Positions 35,901 through 44,030 of a DNA stretch of 64,000 nucleotides are shown in pieces (within the stretch, counting starts at the first letter, position 1; every line of letters starts with the position of its first letter). This stretch comes from Planctomycetota bacterium (lineage in GTDB: Bacteria > Planctomycetota > UBA8742 > UBA2392), in NCBI GenBank assembly GCA_020638675.1, contig JACKID010000001.1:1922001-1986000 (forward strand), given 5' to 3'. The notes beneath the pieces are model-generated. The model did no database searches, was not told the origin of the DNA, and saw nothing but the letters and a program-made list of their open reading frames with translations. The translations under genes were made by a program, and so were the position numbers.

Positions 35901-36060
35901 CGGCGTAGAGATTGAGGGCGTGCAGTCCGTGGCCCTCAAGCAGCGGGCGGGCGGCGCGATCGTCGGTGAAAGCCGCGTTGAGCGAACCATGGTCACGCGC
36001 GTCACCGGCAAAAAACTCAAGGTAACCGTGAAGCTGGCCCACAACGAGAAGTCGAAGTAA
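32896..36060 (+). CDS. Giant OstA/LptA/LptC-like envelope protein
   Basis: 1054 residues starting at TTG 32896, with GGGGA eight bases upstream and a signal peptide or anchor (NRLALLLLIAVCAGGLSAQ); it overlaps the preceding gene by 17 bases. The N-terminal 100 residues after the leader have the LptC/OstA jellyroll pattern (ENARLILLDANGRRVGVLSGD ... HVEGAKLKVERD). Similar beta strands recur, and the C-terminus ends in another OstA-like block (GAIEVSRGPYTITGQRLSRQ). LptA and LptC are under 200 residues, so this protein could be a continuous lipid-transport groove spanning the periplasm. A helical insert lies near residues 810-930. Confidence 0.7.
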   Translation: MPGRNRLALLLLIAVCAGGLSAQFLPDINQFEVENARLILLDANGRRVGVLSGDLARKQRDGTVHVEGAKLKVERDKGAFVLSADEFNYTPASHDFDTPSGLTATLPDGGTLTIPAGKGQIEFAEGLKLHMTVEGQAELKSDEKGQSPVDASITNPVIDVAMSDTRGDTSRLALDTVSIKGTRGGELKLRLARLPSLGQTGSDSPAEASVSCFGDVELAIKENATLAELHMLRRASMSLKDDDRKFEVTSNLLDIRGVVQQTDDKSKYSTVLGDIAIDASQNVRLTGDEFRGTAGMLRYREFGLRREVRLENDPTLAIDQGESKDGRMATIEFRAKDYVDVQIPESTPGTPPREISTELSTSAHVRRTLGTELEWQINGRFIRLFSSLDESIKSEDRYNHTFDTYSEGYSPLLRVLGVQTVGEVVAGQPVLQRAAVYGSRAEGSFISQRAKVRVYGPEVLGVVLSDAPLSDLIKIAVGLKPSEKDENGTRIPPPPGDGLLTVRADAQLDLDLLTTVGTGYDVTLAAQGNVELDHAPLPRDDSNLVSLTAESLSLQTRGGALVSAHMDTLEDKVALATLGYDLLICRSIDVTEIFDGLRTSMTGPGRLIVRDPGSVEYFRAQVDRLPKRSEEEADRTRPDAGWLDFGERFQADDRPLERRLEADSPDFRLVSGDFEEPRAGRTAVNDLGELTDETVTLLYRVTGNRVFASSTRGGPGGTPINVLRLEGNASLDSRIDGITAFAEDAIELSGSENQRAEDAPLSVVLFKNASLTIDDSGVFFGDYVRTGVFSYDGRWTMVSSDRLEVTFRPLNAPSADAVELAEARKAFSKALRAHVHLLDRAYWLEQATIHLRAATSANPRPTTPDGDQPWEALEEAEQALEHIHEACRVLLTGNTGPQHEPTQALRSARRARSLLAALVDVVGSGGVTGRFESSKATVPSLTLSMREALFTFDGLGQIVDVIAGGAIEVSRGPYTITGQRLSRQSDGTLTLSGANITLPEDTGVEIEGVQSVALKQRAGGAIVGESRVERTMVTRVTGKKLKVTVKLAHNEKSK

Positions 36061-36070
36061 AAGAGAACGC

Positions 36071-36820
36071 ATGTCCGGAAACATCATCACCATCGACGGC
36101 CCCTCAGGCGCCGGCAAGAGCACGATTGCAAGACTGGCGGCACTTCGCCTGGGCCTGCGCTACCTCGATACCGGCGCGATGTACCGTGCCGTCACCTACC
36201 ACTGCATGCACGCGGGCATCCGCCTTGACGATCCCAAGGCCATCGCCGGCGCGCTGAAGGGGCTGGACCTGCAGGTCGAGTTGTCGCTGGATGGCCCGAT
36301 GCGGGTGTTCGTCGGCGGCAAGGAAATCACGGACAAGATCCGCACACAGGAAGTCACCCGCAACATCCACTACGTCGCCGACGTCATGGAAGTCCGCAAC
36401 TTCCTCGTCGAGATGCAGCGCAAGATCGGTGAAAACGGCAACCTTGTCACCGAAGGCCGCGACCAGGGTACGCTCGTCTTCCCGAACGCCAGCCTCAAGG
36501 TCTATATGTTTGCCACGCCGGCCGTTCGGGCCCGGCGCCGTCACGCGGAGTTGCAGGCCCGCGGGGCCGAAACCACCTACGAGGAAGTGCTTGAAGACGT
36601 CTCAAAGCGCGACTACCTCGACATGGGGCGCGAGCTGGGCGGGCTGAAGAAGGCCATGGACGCAGTCGAGCTGGACACCAGCGAGCTGAGCCCGGACCAG
36701 GTAGCCGAGAGCATCGTCAAACTGGCCAAGAGCCGCCTCAAGATGCAGACCCGCAAGATCGACAAATCGGCACTTGAGGCCGCCCGCAGGCAGGCCGAAG
36801 AGGGCAAGAAGCAGGGCTGA
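36071..36820 (+). CDS. cmk: Cytidylate kinase
   Basis: Phosphorylates CMP and dCMP. 249 residues: P-loop GPSGAGKST (10-18), YLDTGAMYRAVT, the CMP-binding insert and GRDQGTLVFP in place of the common GRDIGT, then RARRRH and the lid. A Lys-rich C-terminal tail of about 30 residues is extra. Follows the OstA-like gene after 10 bases, so probably the last gene of the ftsH operon. Confidence 0.94.
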   Translation: MSGNIITIDGPSGAGKSTIARLAALRLGLRYLDTGAMYRAVTYHCMHAGIRLDDPKAIAGALKGLDLQVELSLDGPMRVFVGGKEITDKIRTQEVTRNIHYVADVMEVRNFLVEMQRKIGENGNLVTEGRDQGTLVFPNASLKVYMFATPAVRARRRHAELQARGAETTYEEVLEDVSKRDYLDMGRELGGLKKAMDAVELDTSELSPDQVAESIVKLAKSRLKMQTRKIDKSALEAARRQAEEGKKQG

Positions 36821-36826
36821 TGGAAG

Positions 36827-36854
36827 TTTACACGGCCGCGCCCGCCGCTATGCT
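36827..36854 (+). promoter_or_regulatory. Promoter for the PEGA lipoprotein
   Basis: TTTACA (36827-36832), 16-base spacer, TATGCT (36849-36854), predicted start near 36861, TGGAAG eight bases before the ATG at 36888. Confidence 0.5.
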
Positions 36855-36887
36855 GTTGGGCACCCCCAACCAACTGGAAGACGTGCC

Positions 36888-37331
36888 ATGGCATTTGCAC
36901 GCTTTGTGATGCTTGTTTGTGCGATCGCGCTGATCGCCATCTCGACCGGCTGCGCTTCGCAGACCCGCACCGCACAGATCGGCGACGTGGGCTTCAACTC
37001 ACGCCAGGAGCGCGAGCTGGCAGCCGAGAAGTCGGCCCAGCACTACTACAACTATATCACCCCCAAGGCCGGTGCGGTCATTCGCAGCAACCCGGCCGGC
37101 GCATTGGTGGAGTGGTACAACAACGACGGAACCTGGGTCGCGGTCGGCAACACACCGACGGACGACATCGTGATCGAAGCCACCGGCAAGCCGGAGCTGT
37201 TCCGGGTGTCGGCACCGGGCTTCCTGCCGCAGATCCGCTGGGTATCGGCAATGCCCAGCAGCGACGGCGTGGTTGTCAGCTTTGAGCTGGACCCGGAGTT
37301 GCCCTCCGACCGCTACTACCTCGGGGACTGA
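36888..37331 (+). CDS. PEGA-domain lipoprotein
   Basis: 147 residues from ATG 36888. Signal peptide ending in STGC (lipid attachment). The mature part contains a PEGA-type module (VIRSNPAGALVEWYNNDGTW...VGNTPTDDIVIEATG), a small surface beta domain named after a related motif. Function of the family is binding or structural at the envelope. It has its own promoter and is followed by the M16 peptidase gene. Confidence 0.8.
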   Translation: MAFARFVMLVCAIALIAISTGCASQTRTAQIGDVGFNSRQERELAAEKSAQHYYNYITPKAGAVIRSNPAGALVEWYNNDGTWVAVGNTPTDDIVIEATGKPELFRVSAPGFLPQIRWVSAMPSSDGVVVSFELDPELPSDRYYLGD

Positions 37332-37419
37332 TTCCTTAGCCGTGCGGCCGGCTTGAAACGTACTAGAATTGAGTGGGCGCCCGGATGGGGCGCCCGCTTC
37401 GATAACGGAGAGAATCCAA

Positions 37420-40179
37420 GTGCGCACCAACCTCTTTCAGAAGTCAATGTTCGCGGTCGTGTTGTGCGGTCTCGTCGCCGCTAGCATGGTCAACAGCCAG
37501 GATGCACCCGCCCCGGTGAAGCAAGCCGGGCTGGATGTGTTTGAAACCACGCTCGACAACGGGTTGCAGCTGTTGGTGGTCAACCGCCCGGGAGTGCCGC
37601 TGGTCAGCAGCTACGTCTGGTACCACGTCGGCTCAGTCGACGAGCAGCCGGGCCAGACCGGCATGGCGCACTTCCTTGAGCACATGATGTTCAAGGGCAG
37701 CGCCAAGTACGCCGTGGGCGAGGTCGACGACGTAACGGTCAAAAACGGCGGCAGCAACAACGCCTTCACCAGCAACGACTACACGGCCTATTACTTCGAG
37801 CTGCCCAAGAGCCGCTACAAGGAAGCGCTCAAGATCGAGGCCGACCGCATGCGGCACCTGACACTCGACGAGGCCGAATTCACCAGCGAGAAGAAAGTCG
37901 TCCAGAGCGAGTCCGACATCAGCGCCGACGACCCCAGCGACCAGATGTGGGAGCGCATGGGGCAGGAACTGTACGGTCCAGCGCACCCGCTGTCGCACCC
38001 GGTGCTTGGCTGGCCGCAGGACGTGCAGGACATCTCGCGCCGCGACATGCGCCTGTTCTATGACAGGCACTATCACCCGAACCACGCGACCATGGTGCTC
38101 GTAGGAGACATCACCGGCGATGAAGCGCTGGTCACGGTCAAGGAACTGTTCGGCAAGATTCCCCGCGGACCCGAGCTGAAGCGCCCCGCGCCGACCGAGG
38201 TGAGCTTCAAGGGCCCGGTCGCTTTCGAGGTGAAGAGCGACTCCGAGGTCATCGAGTTCGGTCGCCAGTACCTCACGCCGCGCGGCGGCAACGCGGATGT
38301 GCCCGCGCTCGATGTGCTGGGCATGATCCTCGGCAGCGGCGTCACCAGCCGTCTGTACCGAAGCGTGGTAGAAGAACAGGGCATCGCCAACGCGATTGCA
38401 TCCGGCAATGGCGACCAGATGCTCGCCGGCAGCTTCTGGATGTGGGCACAGCTTGCGGACGGCCACACCCGCGCCGAGCTGGTGGCGGCTATCGAAGCGG
38501 AAGTCCAGAAGATCGTGGACGGCGGCGTCACGGCCGATGAGCTGGAACGCACCAAGAACCGTTTCATTTCCAGCCAGGTATTCGCCCAGGAAAGCGCCAG
38601 CAGCCTCGCGCAGGCGCTGGGCCAGTCCCAGGTCGTCTACGGCAACTGGAAGTACACGCTGGAGTACCCGGACAAAATCCGCGCCGTCACGGCGCGCGAC
38701 GTGCGCCGTGTGGCCGCCGCCTATCTGTATCCGGAGAATGCGGCGACCGGCTGGCTGGTGCCGGAATTGTCGCCAGCCAAGGACGATTCGGCAGGTCCGG
38801 ACGCCAAGCCAAACGCGCTGAATGTACAGCGCCGTGTGCTGCCCAACGGCATGACCGTGCTGTTGCTGGAACGTCGCGGACTGCCCGTGGTTTCGGTCAG
38901 CGCCAATGTCCGCGCCAGCCGGGCAAGTGAAGCGGCCGACGAGGCCGGCATCGCCCAGTTCACCGGCGCGCTGCTGGACTGCGGCACACGCGACTACAGC
39001 AAGCAGCAACTTGCGGAGACCATGGAGATGATCGGCGGCAGCCTGAGCGTTGGCTCCGACGGCGGCAGTGTCCGTGTGTTGTCCGACAAGCTGGACGTCG
39101 GGCTCGATGCGCTTTCCCAGTGCCTGATCTACCCGACGTTCCCGGATGCAGAAGTCGACCTCGCCCGCAAACAGACACTCGCCGGAATCGAGGCAAGCAA
39201 GAACGAGACCTCGTCGTTCGCGCGCAACGCGGCCAGCGCGGCGCTGTATGGCCCCAAGAATCCGCTGGGCCGGCCTGCAGACGGCACCGAAGCCACGGTT
39301 GGGGCTTTCAACCGCTCGGCGGTGCAGAACTGGCACAAGCGCTGGTTCCGCCCGGACAACTGCGTGATCGCCGCGGTGGGGGACTTTGACGCGGATGCCA
39401 TGTTCAAGCAGATCGAGAGCAAGTTCGGTGCTTGGCAGAAGCCGTCGACGGCGCTGACGTTCCCCGAGTTCGACTTCCAGCGCCCCGCTAAGCTGGAAGG
39501 CGAGCAAGTGTTCAGCTTCAAGAACTTCGACGCGTCCAAGGTGGACCAGTCCCGCAAGCGCATCCTGATCGACCACCCAGGCAAGGACCAGGTTGTCGTG
39601 CGCCTGCAGACGCTCGGCATCACGCGCGACAACCCGGACTACTACGCGCTGCTCGTGATGGACAACATCCTCGGCACGTCACCCGGCTTCACGGACCGTT
39701 TCAGCCACCGTCTGCGCGACCAGATGGGCCTGGCCTACAGCACCTACGCGAACATCAGCGGCGGCTCGGGTATCTACAAGGGCTCGTTCCTCGGCTACAT
39801 CGGCACGCGCCCGGAAAACGTCGAGCTTGCGATCAAGACCATGTACGAGTTGCTGGATGAGATCCGCAGCGAGCCCGTCACTGAAGAGGAAATCACCTCC
39901 GCCAAGGACTACCTGAAGGGCAGCTTCGTATTCGACGTGGAAACCACAGGCCAGCTCGCCGGCATGCTGATCAGCATGGAGCGCTACCACCTCGGCTTCG
40001 ACTATCTGGTAAAGTACGTCGAGGCCGTCGACAAGGTGACCATCGCCGACGTGCAGCGTGTGGCGAAGAAGTACCTCGTGCCGGAGCAGATGGTGGAAAT
40101 CCTCGCCGGGCCGATAAGCAAGATCACCCCGGCGCAGGACCCGGAAGAGAACCCCGAAGAAGACCCCGAAGGCAACTGA
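37420..40179 (+). CDS. M16 family zinc peptidase, two-domain
   Basis: 919 residues from GTG 37420 with GGAGAG seven bases upstream; a TTG at 37369 would add 17 residues before the signal sequence. Signal peptide about 1-25. The first M16 pair carries the inverted zinc motif HFLEH (84-88) and the distal Glu region; the second pair (from about residue 470) lacks it (FTGALLDCGT at the matching place) and is the non-catalytic half, so the two halves should form one chamber. Exported pitrilysin-like peptidases of this size degrade peptides in the periplasm. The last 20 residues are Glu/Pro-rich. Confidence 0.93.
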   Translation: MRTNLFQKSMFAVVLCGLVAASMVNSQDAPAPVKQAGLDVFETTLDNGLQLLVVNRPGVPLVSSYVWYHVGSVDEQPGQTGMAHFLEHMMFKGSAKYAVGEVDDVTVKNGGSNNAFTSNDYTAYYFELPKSRYKEALKIEADRMRHLTLDEAEFTSEKKVVQSESDISADDPSDQMWERMGQELYGPAHPLSHPVLGWPQDVQDISRRDMRLFYDRHYHPNHATMVLVGDITGDEALVTVKELFGKIPRGPELKRPAPTEVSFKGPVAFEVKSDSEVIEFGRQYLTPRGGNADVPALDVLGMILGSGVTSRLYRSVVEEQGIANAIASGNGDQMLAGSFWMWAQLADGHTRAELVAAIEAEVQKIVDGGVTADELERTKNRFISSQVFAQESASSLAQALGQSQVVYGNWKYTLEYPDKIRAVTARDVRRVAAAYLYPENAATGWLVPELSPAKDDSAGPDAKPNALNVQRRVLPNGMTVLLLERRGLPVVSVSANVRASRASEAADEAGIAQFTGALLDCGTRDYSKQQLAETMEMIGGSLSVGSDGGSVRVLSDKLDVGLDALSQCLIYPTFPDAEVDLARKQTLAGIEASKNETSSFARNAASAALYGPKNPLGRPADGTEATVGAFNRSAVQNWHKRWFRPDNCVIAAVGDFDADAMFKQIESKFGAWQKPSTALTFPEFDFQRPAKLEGEQVFSFKNFDASKVDQSRKRILIDHPGKDQVVVRLQTLGITRDNPDYYALLVMDNILGTSPGFTDRFSHRLRDQMGLAYSTYANISGGSGIYKGSFLGYIGTRPENVELAIKTMYELLDEIRSEPVTEEEITSAKDYLKGSFVFDVETTGQLAGMLISMERYHLGFDYLVKYVEAVDKVTIADVQRVAKKYLVPEQMVEILAGPISKITPAQDPEENPEEDPEGN

Positions 40180-41072
40180 TGCTGCGCTGCCTGCTTATCC
40201 TGACGCTGCTCGCGGCCCCCTTGGCCGCCGAGTATGAGTCGAACTTCGGGCGCGTGATCCTCGCGAACTGCGACGTCATCCTGCAGGGCGTGGCCAGTGC
40301 GACGCGCGCCAAAGTCGGCACGTCGTCGAAGGTGCAGGTCACGGTTGAGACGGTCCTGTACGGCAAGGAAGCCAAGACCGAGATCGTAGTCTTCTACGCC
40401 GACCCGGATGTATTGAAGAAAGACGAGGCCGTACGCGGAATGTTCGCGCTGAAGCGACTCGCAGACGGCGGCTACAACCTTGTCGGCAGGCCGGTGCTGA
40501 CGCCGGATGCCGACCCGGAAGAATCCGACAAGCTGCGGGTGGCGCGCAAGTTCATTGCGCTGGAAGACCAGCCCGCCGGCGATGAACGCACCGAGGACTT
40601 CTGGAATCTATTGCTGGATGGCATCGACTTGGGCGGCTACGCGGCACAGAACGCCGCCGTTGAGCTGATGTACGTGGCAAAGGATCGCGGCGGGATCATC
40701 ACCGAGGAGCGCTTTGAGGAAGTGCTGAAGGCCCGAGAGACCGCGGACAAGCGCTTCACCAAACAGACGCGCGAAGACCTGAAGCTCGCCTGCCAAGGCC
40801 TGGTCGAGGCGCAGGTGAAGAGTCTCAAGTTCCGCCGCGTACGCCGCTCGGAGACGCCCAAGGACAAACGCAGCGCGGCCGACGAACTCATGGACCTGCA
40901 GAAGGACTACACGCGCGCGTTTACTGAGGAAGACGCCAAGCTGTGTGACGCGCTGGTGGACATCAGCGAAGACGACGTGCTGACCGAGAAGCTGAAGAAG
41001 CTGGCCCGCGCGATCCGCAGCGAGATCAAGATTCGCGAAGCCGAAGAGCGCAACAAGAACGCCGGCAAGTAG
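40179..41072 (+). CDS. Exported protein, unknown function
   Basis: 297 residues with a short signal peptide (MLRCLLILTLLAAPLAAEYE). The first half has a beta-rich segment (ANCDVILQGVASATRAKVGT) and the second half is helical and charged. No family recognised. Its ATG overlaps the TGA of the M16 peptidase (TGATG), so it is translated together with it; it may be a partner or regulator of the peptidase, which is an inference from position only. Confidence 0.72.
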   Translation: MLRCLLILTLLAAPLAAEYESNFGRVILANCDVILQGVASATRAKVGTSSKVQVTVETVLYGKEAKTEIVVFYADPDVLKKDEAVRGMFALKRLADGGYNLVGRPVLTPDADPEESDKLRVARKFIALEDQPAGDERTEDFWNLLLDGIDLGGYAAQNAAVELMYVAKDRGGIITEERFEEVLKARETADKRFTKQTREDLKLACQGLVEAQVKSLKFRRVRRSETPKDKRSAADELMDLQKDYTRAFTEEDAKLCDALVDISEDDVLTEKLKKLARAIRSEIKIREAEERNKNAGK

Positions 41073-41193
41073 CCCCGCGCGGGAATTTCCTACTTTTCCT
41101 CAATGGCTCGATCACGCCCTGCCGATGAGCAAGCCGGTGCGGCCTGTGCGCGCCCTTACACCAATCACGCTTCCTAACTCGCCTGGAGTAGCC

Positions 41194-41952
41194 ATGAAAA
41201 AGATCCTGATGTCCCTTGTAGCCCTCTCCACGATCGGCCTGCTCGGCAGCGGCTGCGTGTCGCTGGATGAGTATAACCGCGTGCAGAAGCACCTCGACTC
41301 CGAGATGGAGGCCAACCGCGCACTCGGTGCCGAAAACGTCCGTCTCGGCGACGAAGTCAGCAAGCTGCGCAACGAGCGCACCGACCTGCTGGATTCGATT
41401 GAACAGATGAAGGCCGAAATCGCCAAGACGCCTGAGTACACGGGCGAAGACATGCTCCAGAAGATCAAGGACCTGTGGGGCAAGGACATGGGCGGCAGCT
41501 GGGAAATGGTCCAGAGCGGCGGCGCAGTCGGCGTCCGCATGGACGACAGCGGCGTCCTGTTCAAGAGCGGCTCATGGGACCTGACCGACAACACCAAGAA
41601 GAAGCTGACCGAACTGGCAGGCATCATCAGCAGCAAACTGAAGACTGACGCCAACCTTTTCGTCCGCGTCGACGGCCACACCGACACCGACCCGGTCAAG
41701 AAGCTCAAGGCCCAGGGTATCATGGACAACGTCCACCTCAGCGCGATGCGCGCCATGGCCGTGAAGAACTTCCTGTCCAGCCAGGGCGTGCCGGCCGACC
41801 GCGTCTTCGTCGCGGGCTTCGGTGAGTACTGGCCGATCAATAGCGGCAGCAGCGCCAAGGACAAGCAGCGCAACCGCCGCGTCGAGGTTTACCTCGGCGA
41901 TGCAGACGCCCTCAGCATCGGCGCACTGCCCGGCGCGACCGTCAGCAAGTAA
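41194..41952 (+). CDS. OmpA-family peptidoglycan-binding lipoprotein
   Basis: 252 residues from ATG 41194 (CTGGAG upstream). Signal peptide with lipobox GSGC, a coiled-coil-like helix (SLDEYNRVQKHLDSEMEANR onward) to about residue 90, then an OmpA C-terminal domain with VDGHTDTDPV and the QRNRRVEVYL end, which binds diaminopimelate of the wall. Pal/YiaD-like anchor between outer membrane and peptidoglycan. Confidence 0.92.
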   Translation: MKKILMSLVALSTIGLLGSGCVSLDEYNRVQKHLDSEMEANRALGAENVRLGDEVSKLRNERTDLLDSIEQMKAEIAKTPEYTGEDMLQKIKDLWGKDMGGSWEMVQSGGAVGVRMDDSGVLFKSGSWDLTDNTKKKLTELAGIISSKLKTDANLFVRVDGHTDTDPVKKLKAQGIMDNVHLSAMRAMAVKNFLSSQGVPADRVFVAGFGEYWPINSGSSAKDKQRNRRVEVYLGDADALSIGALPGATVSK

Positions 41953-41970
41953 CTTGACTGCAAGCTCAAT

Positions 41971-41996
41971 GAACGCCCGGCTTCGGCCGGGCGTTC
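41971..41996 (+). terminator. Terminator-like hairpin after the OmpA gene
   Basis: Perfect 11-bp stem GAACGCCCGGC/GCCGGGCGTTC with a TTCG loop, 18 bases after the stop codon. The following T-run is weak (TGCATT). Confidence 0.75.
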
Positions 41997-42056
41997 TGCA
42001 TTCCGGGGATAGACAGGCCGCACTCCTGCGTTAGCTTCGATGACAAGGAGTTGGCC

Positions 42057-44030
42057 GTGAGTGAAGACCGCATAACACCCGAGTTGCTGTGGCGCCTGCC
42101 GCGTGTGGGCAGCCCGCTTGCTGATGCACAGGGAAGGCGCTTCGTTGTCCCCGTTACCAGCTACGACATCGAGGTGAACGAAGGCACCACGCGCCTCTGG
42201 CTCGGCGACGGCGAGCGCCTGCGTGCGCTGACCGGCGACGTTTCCGCAAGCCAGCCTGCGTTGAGTCCTGACGGCAGCAAGCTCGCCTTCGTGCGCAAGG
42301 CGTCAGCTGACAAAGACGCGAAGAACCAGTTGTGGGTGATGCCTCTCGATGCCGGCGAGCCGGAGATGCTTACGGACATGCCGCTTGGGGTGAGCGATCC
42401 GCACTGGCTGCCCGATGGCAAGCGTGTTGCCTTCTTGTCAGCGCTTCACGTGGGGAAGTGGACGCTGGAAGAGACGGCCGCAGAGGCCAAGCGGCGCAAG
42501 GACTCGAAGGTCAAGGCACATACCAGCGATCAGCGTTTCTATCGTTTCTGGGATCGCTGGGTTTGCGACGAGCCCGTGCAGCACATCTTCACTGTCGACG
42601 TGAAAACGCGCGAAGTCACGGATCTCACGCCTGGGCTCGCGCGCATCTTCCCGCTGATGGAGTCCGCAGGCACCTGGGACATCGCGCCGGATGGCAGCGA
42701 GGTCGCCTTCACGGCCGTGCGCAGCGAGCCGCCGTACCACGACCTGATCAGCGGCGTGTACCGATTCAAGCTTGGCGAAGCACCAAGACTGATCAGCGAA
42801 TGGACGACCAGCCACGCGTCACGCCCCCGCTACTCGCCGGACGGCAAGTACCTCATCCACGGCATGCAGTCCGAAGAAGGCTTCTACGCGGACAAGGTCC
42901 GCCTGGTTGCCTACGAGCTTGCGACGGGCAAACACATCGTGCTGACGGAGCCCTGGGACCACTCGGCGGAGAGCTGGGAGTTCTCGGGGCCAGACACGCT
43001 CGTATTCCTCGCCGAAGACAGGGGTGCGAACGCGATCTACACGCTGGACCTGAAGCGTGCGCTGCAGTCGCCGGGCGAAGTCGAGCCGCAGCAGGTGGCG
43101 CGCGGGGGCTGGTACTCCGGGGTGCAGGTGCGCGGCGATACGGTGTTCACGACCAAGCAGAGCCATCTGAGTCCGCCGGAAGTCGTGGCGGTAAGGCTGG
43201 ACGGCAGCGGCGAGAAACAACTCAGCCACTTCGGCAAGCCGCTGTTGAGTGAGCTCAAGCTGGCCGAGCCCGAGGAGCACTACTTCGAGGGCGCTGAGGG
43301 CAATCGCGTTCAGATGTGGCTGCTGTATCCGCCGGGAAAGGAGCGCAAGCGGCTCCCGCTTGTGCACCTGATCCACGGCGGCCCGCATGGCGCGTTCGGC
43401 GACCAGTGGCACTGGCGCTGGAGCGCACAGGCATTCGCGGCCGAGGGCTATCTCGTCGCGATGGTCAACTTCCACGGCAGCACCGGCTGGGGGAACGAGT
43501 TCGCGCGCTGCATCATGGGCGAGTGGGGCAAGCGCCCGTACGAAGACATCGACAAGGCAACCGATTACCTGATTGAGCGCGGGCTGGCAGACCCGGACCG
43601 CATGGCCTGCGCCGGCGGCAGCTACGGCGGCTACATGGTCAGCTGGATTGCCACGCAGACCACGCGCTTCAAATGCCTGGTAAACCACGCGGGGGTCAGC
43701 GACCTGCAGGCGCAGTATGCGCGTGACGTAACGCCGGGGCGGGAAAAGGCGCTCGGCGGCGAGCCCTGGGGCGATCAGGAAGGCCTGGACCGCTACAACC
43801 CGATCCGCCACAGCAAGGGCTTCAAGACGCCCATGCTGGTCATCCACGGCGAGCAGGACTACCGCGTGCCCTACACGCAGGCGCTGGAGACCTACAACGC
43901 TTACCACGCGCAGAAGCTGGAGGCTCGGCTGGTGGTCTATCCGGATGAGAACCACTGGATTCTCAAGCCGCAGAATAGTCTGCACTGGTATGGCGAGGTG
44001 TTTGGCTGGCTGCGGCGCTGGTTGGGCTAG
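42057..44030 (+). CDS. S9-family serine peptidase (acylaminoacyl/dipeptidyl peptidase type)
   Basis: 657 residues from GTG 42057, six bases after AAGGAG; the TTG at 42051 is too close. N-terminal beta-propeller with WD-like repeats (ALSPDGSKLAFVRK, WLPDGKRVAFLS, YSPDGKYLIHG), C-terminal alpha/beta hydrolase with Ser522 in GGSYGGYM, the Asp in GEQDYRVP and the His in ENHW. Cytosolic, as there is no signal peptide. Cleaves short peptides. Its stop shares CTAG with the convergent bshA. Confidence 0.95.
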   Translation: MSEDRITPELLWRLPRVGSPLADAQGRRFVVPVTSYDIEVNEGTTRLWLGDGERLRALTGDVSASQPALSPDGSKLAFVRKASADKDAKNQLWVMPLDAGEPEMLTDMPLGVSDPHWLPDGKRVAFLSALHVGKWTLEETAAEAKRRKDSKVKAHTSDQRFYRFWDRWVCDEPVQHIFTVDVKTREVTDLTPGLARIFPLMESAGTWDIAPDGSEVAFTAVRSEPPYHDLISGVYRFKLGEAPRLISEWTTSHASRPRYSPDGKYLIHGMQSEEGFYADKVRLVAYELATGKHIVLTEPWDHSAESWEFSGPDTLVFLAEDRGANAIYTLDLKRALQSPGEVEPQQVARGGWYSGVQVRGDTVFTTKQSHLSPPEVVAVRLDGSGEKQLSHFGKPLLSELKLAEPEEHYFEGAEGNRVQMWLLYPPGKERKRLPLVHLIHGGPHGAFGDQWHWRWSAQAFAAEGYLVAMVNFHGSTGWGNEFARCIMGEWGKRPYEDIDKATDYLIERGLADPDRMACAGGSYGGYMVSWIATQTTRFKCLVNHAGVSDLQAQYARDVTPGREKALGGEPWGDQEGLDRYNPIRHSKGFKTPMLVIHGEQDYRVPYTQALETYNAYHAQKLEARLVVYPDENHWILKPQNSLHWYGEVFGWLRRWLG

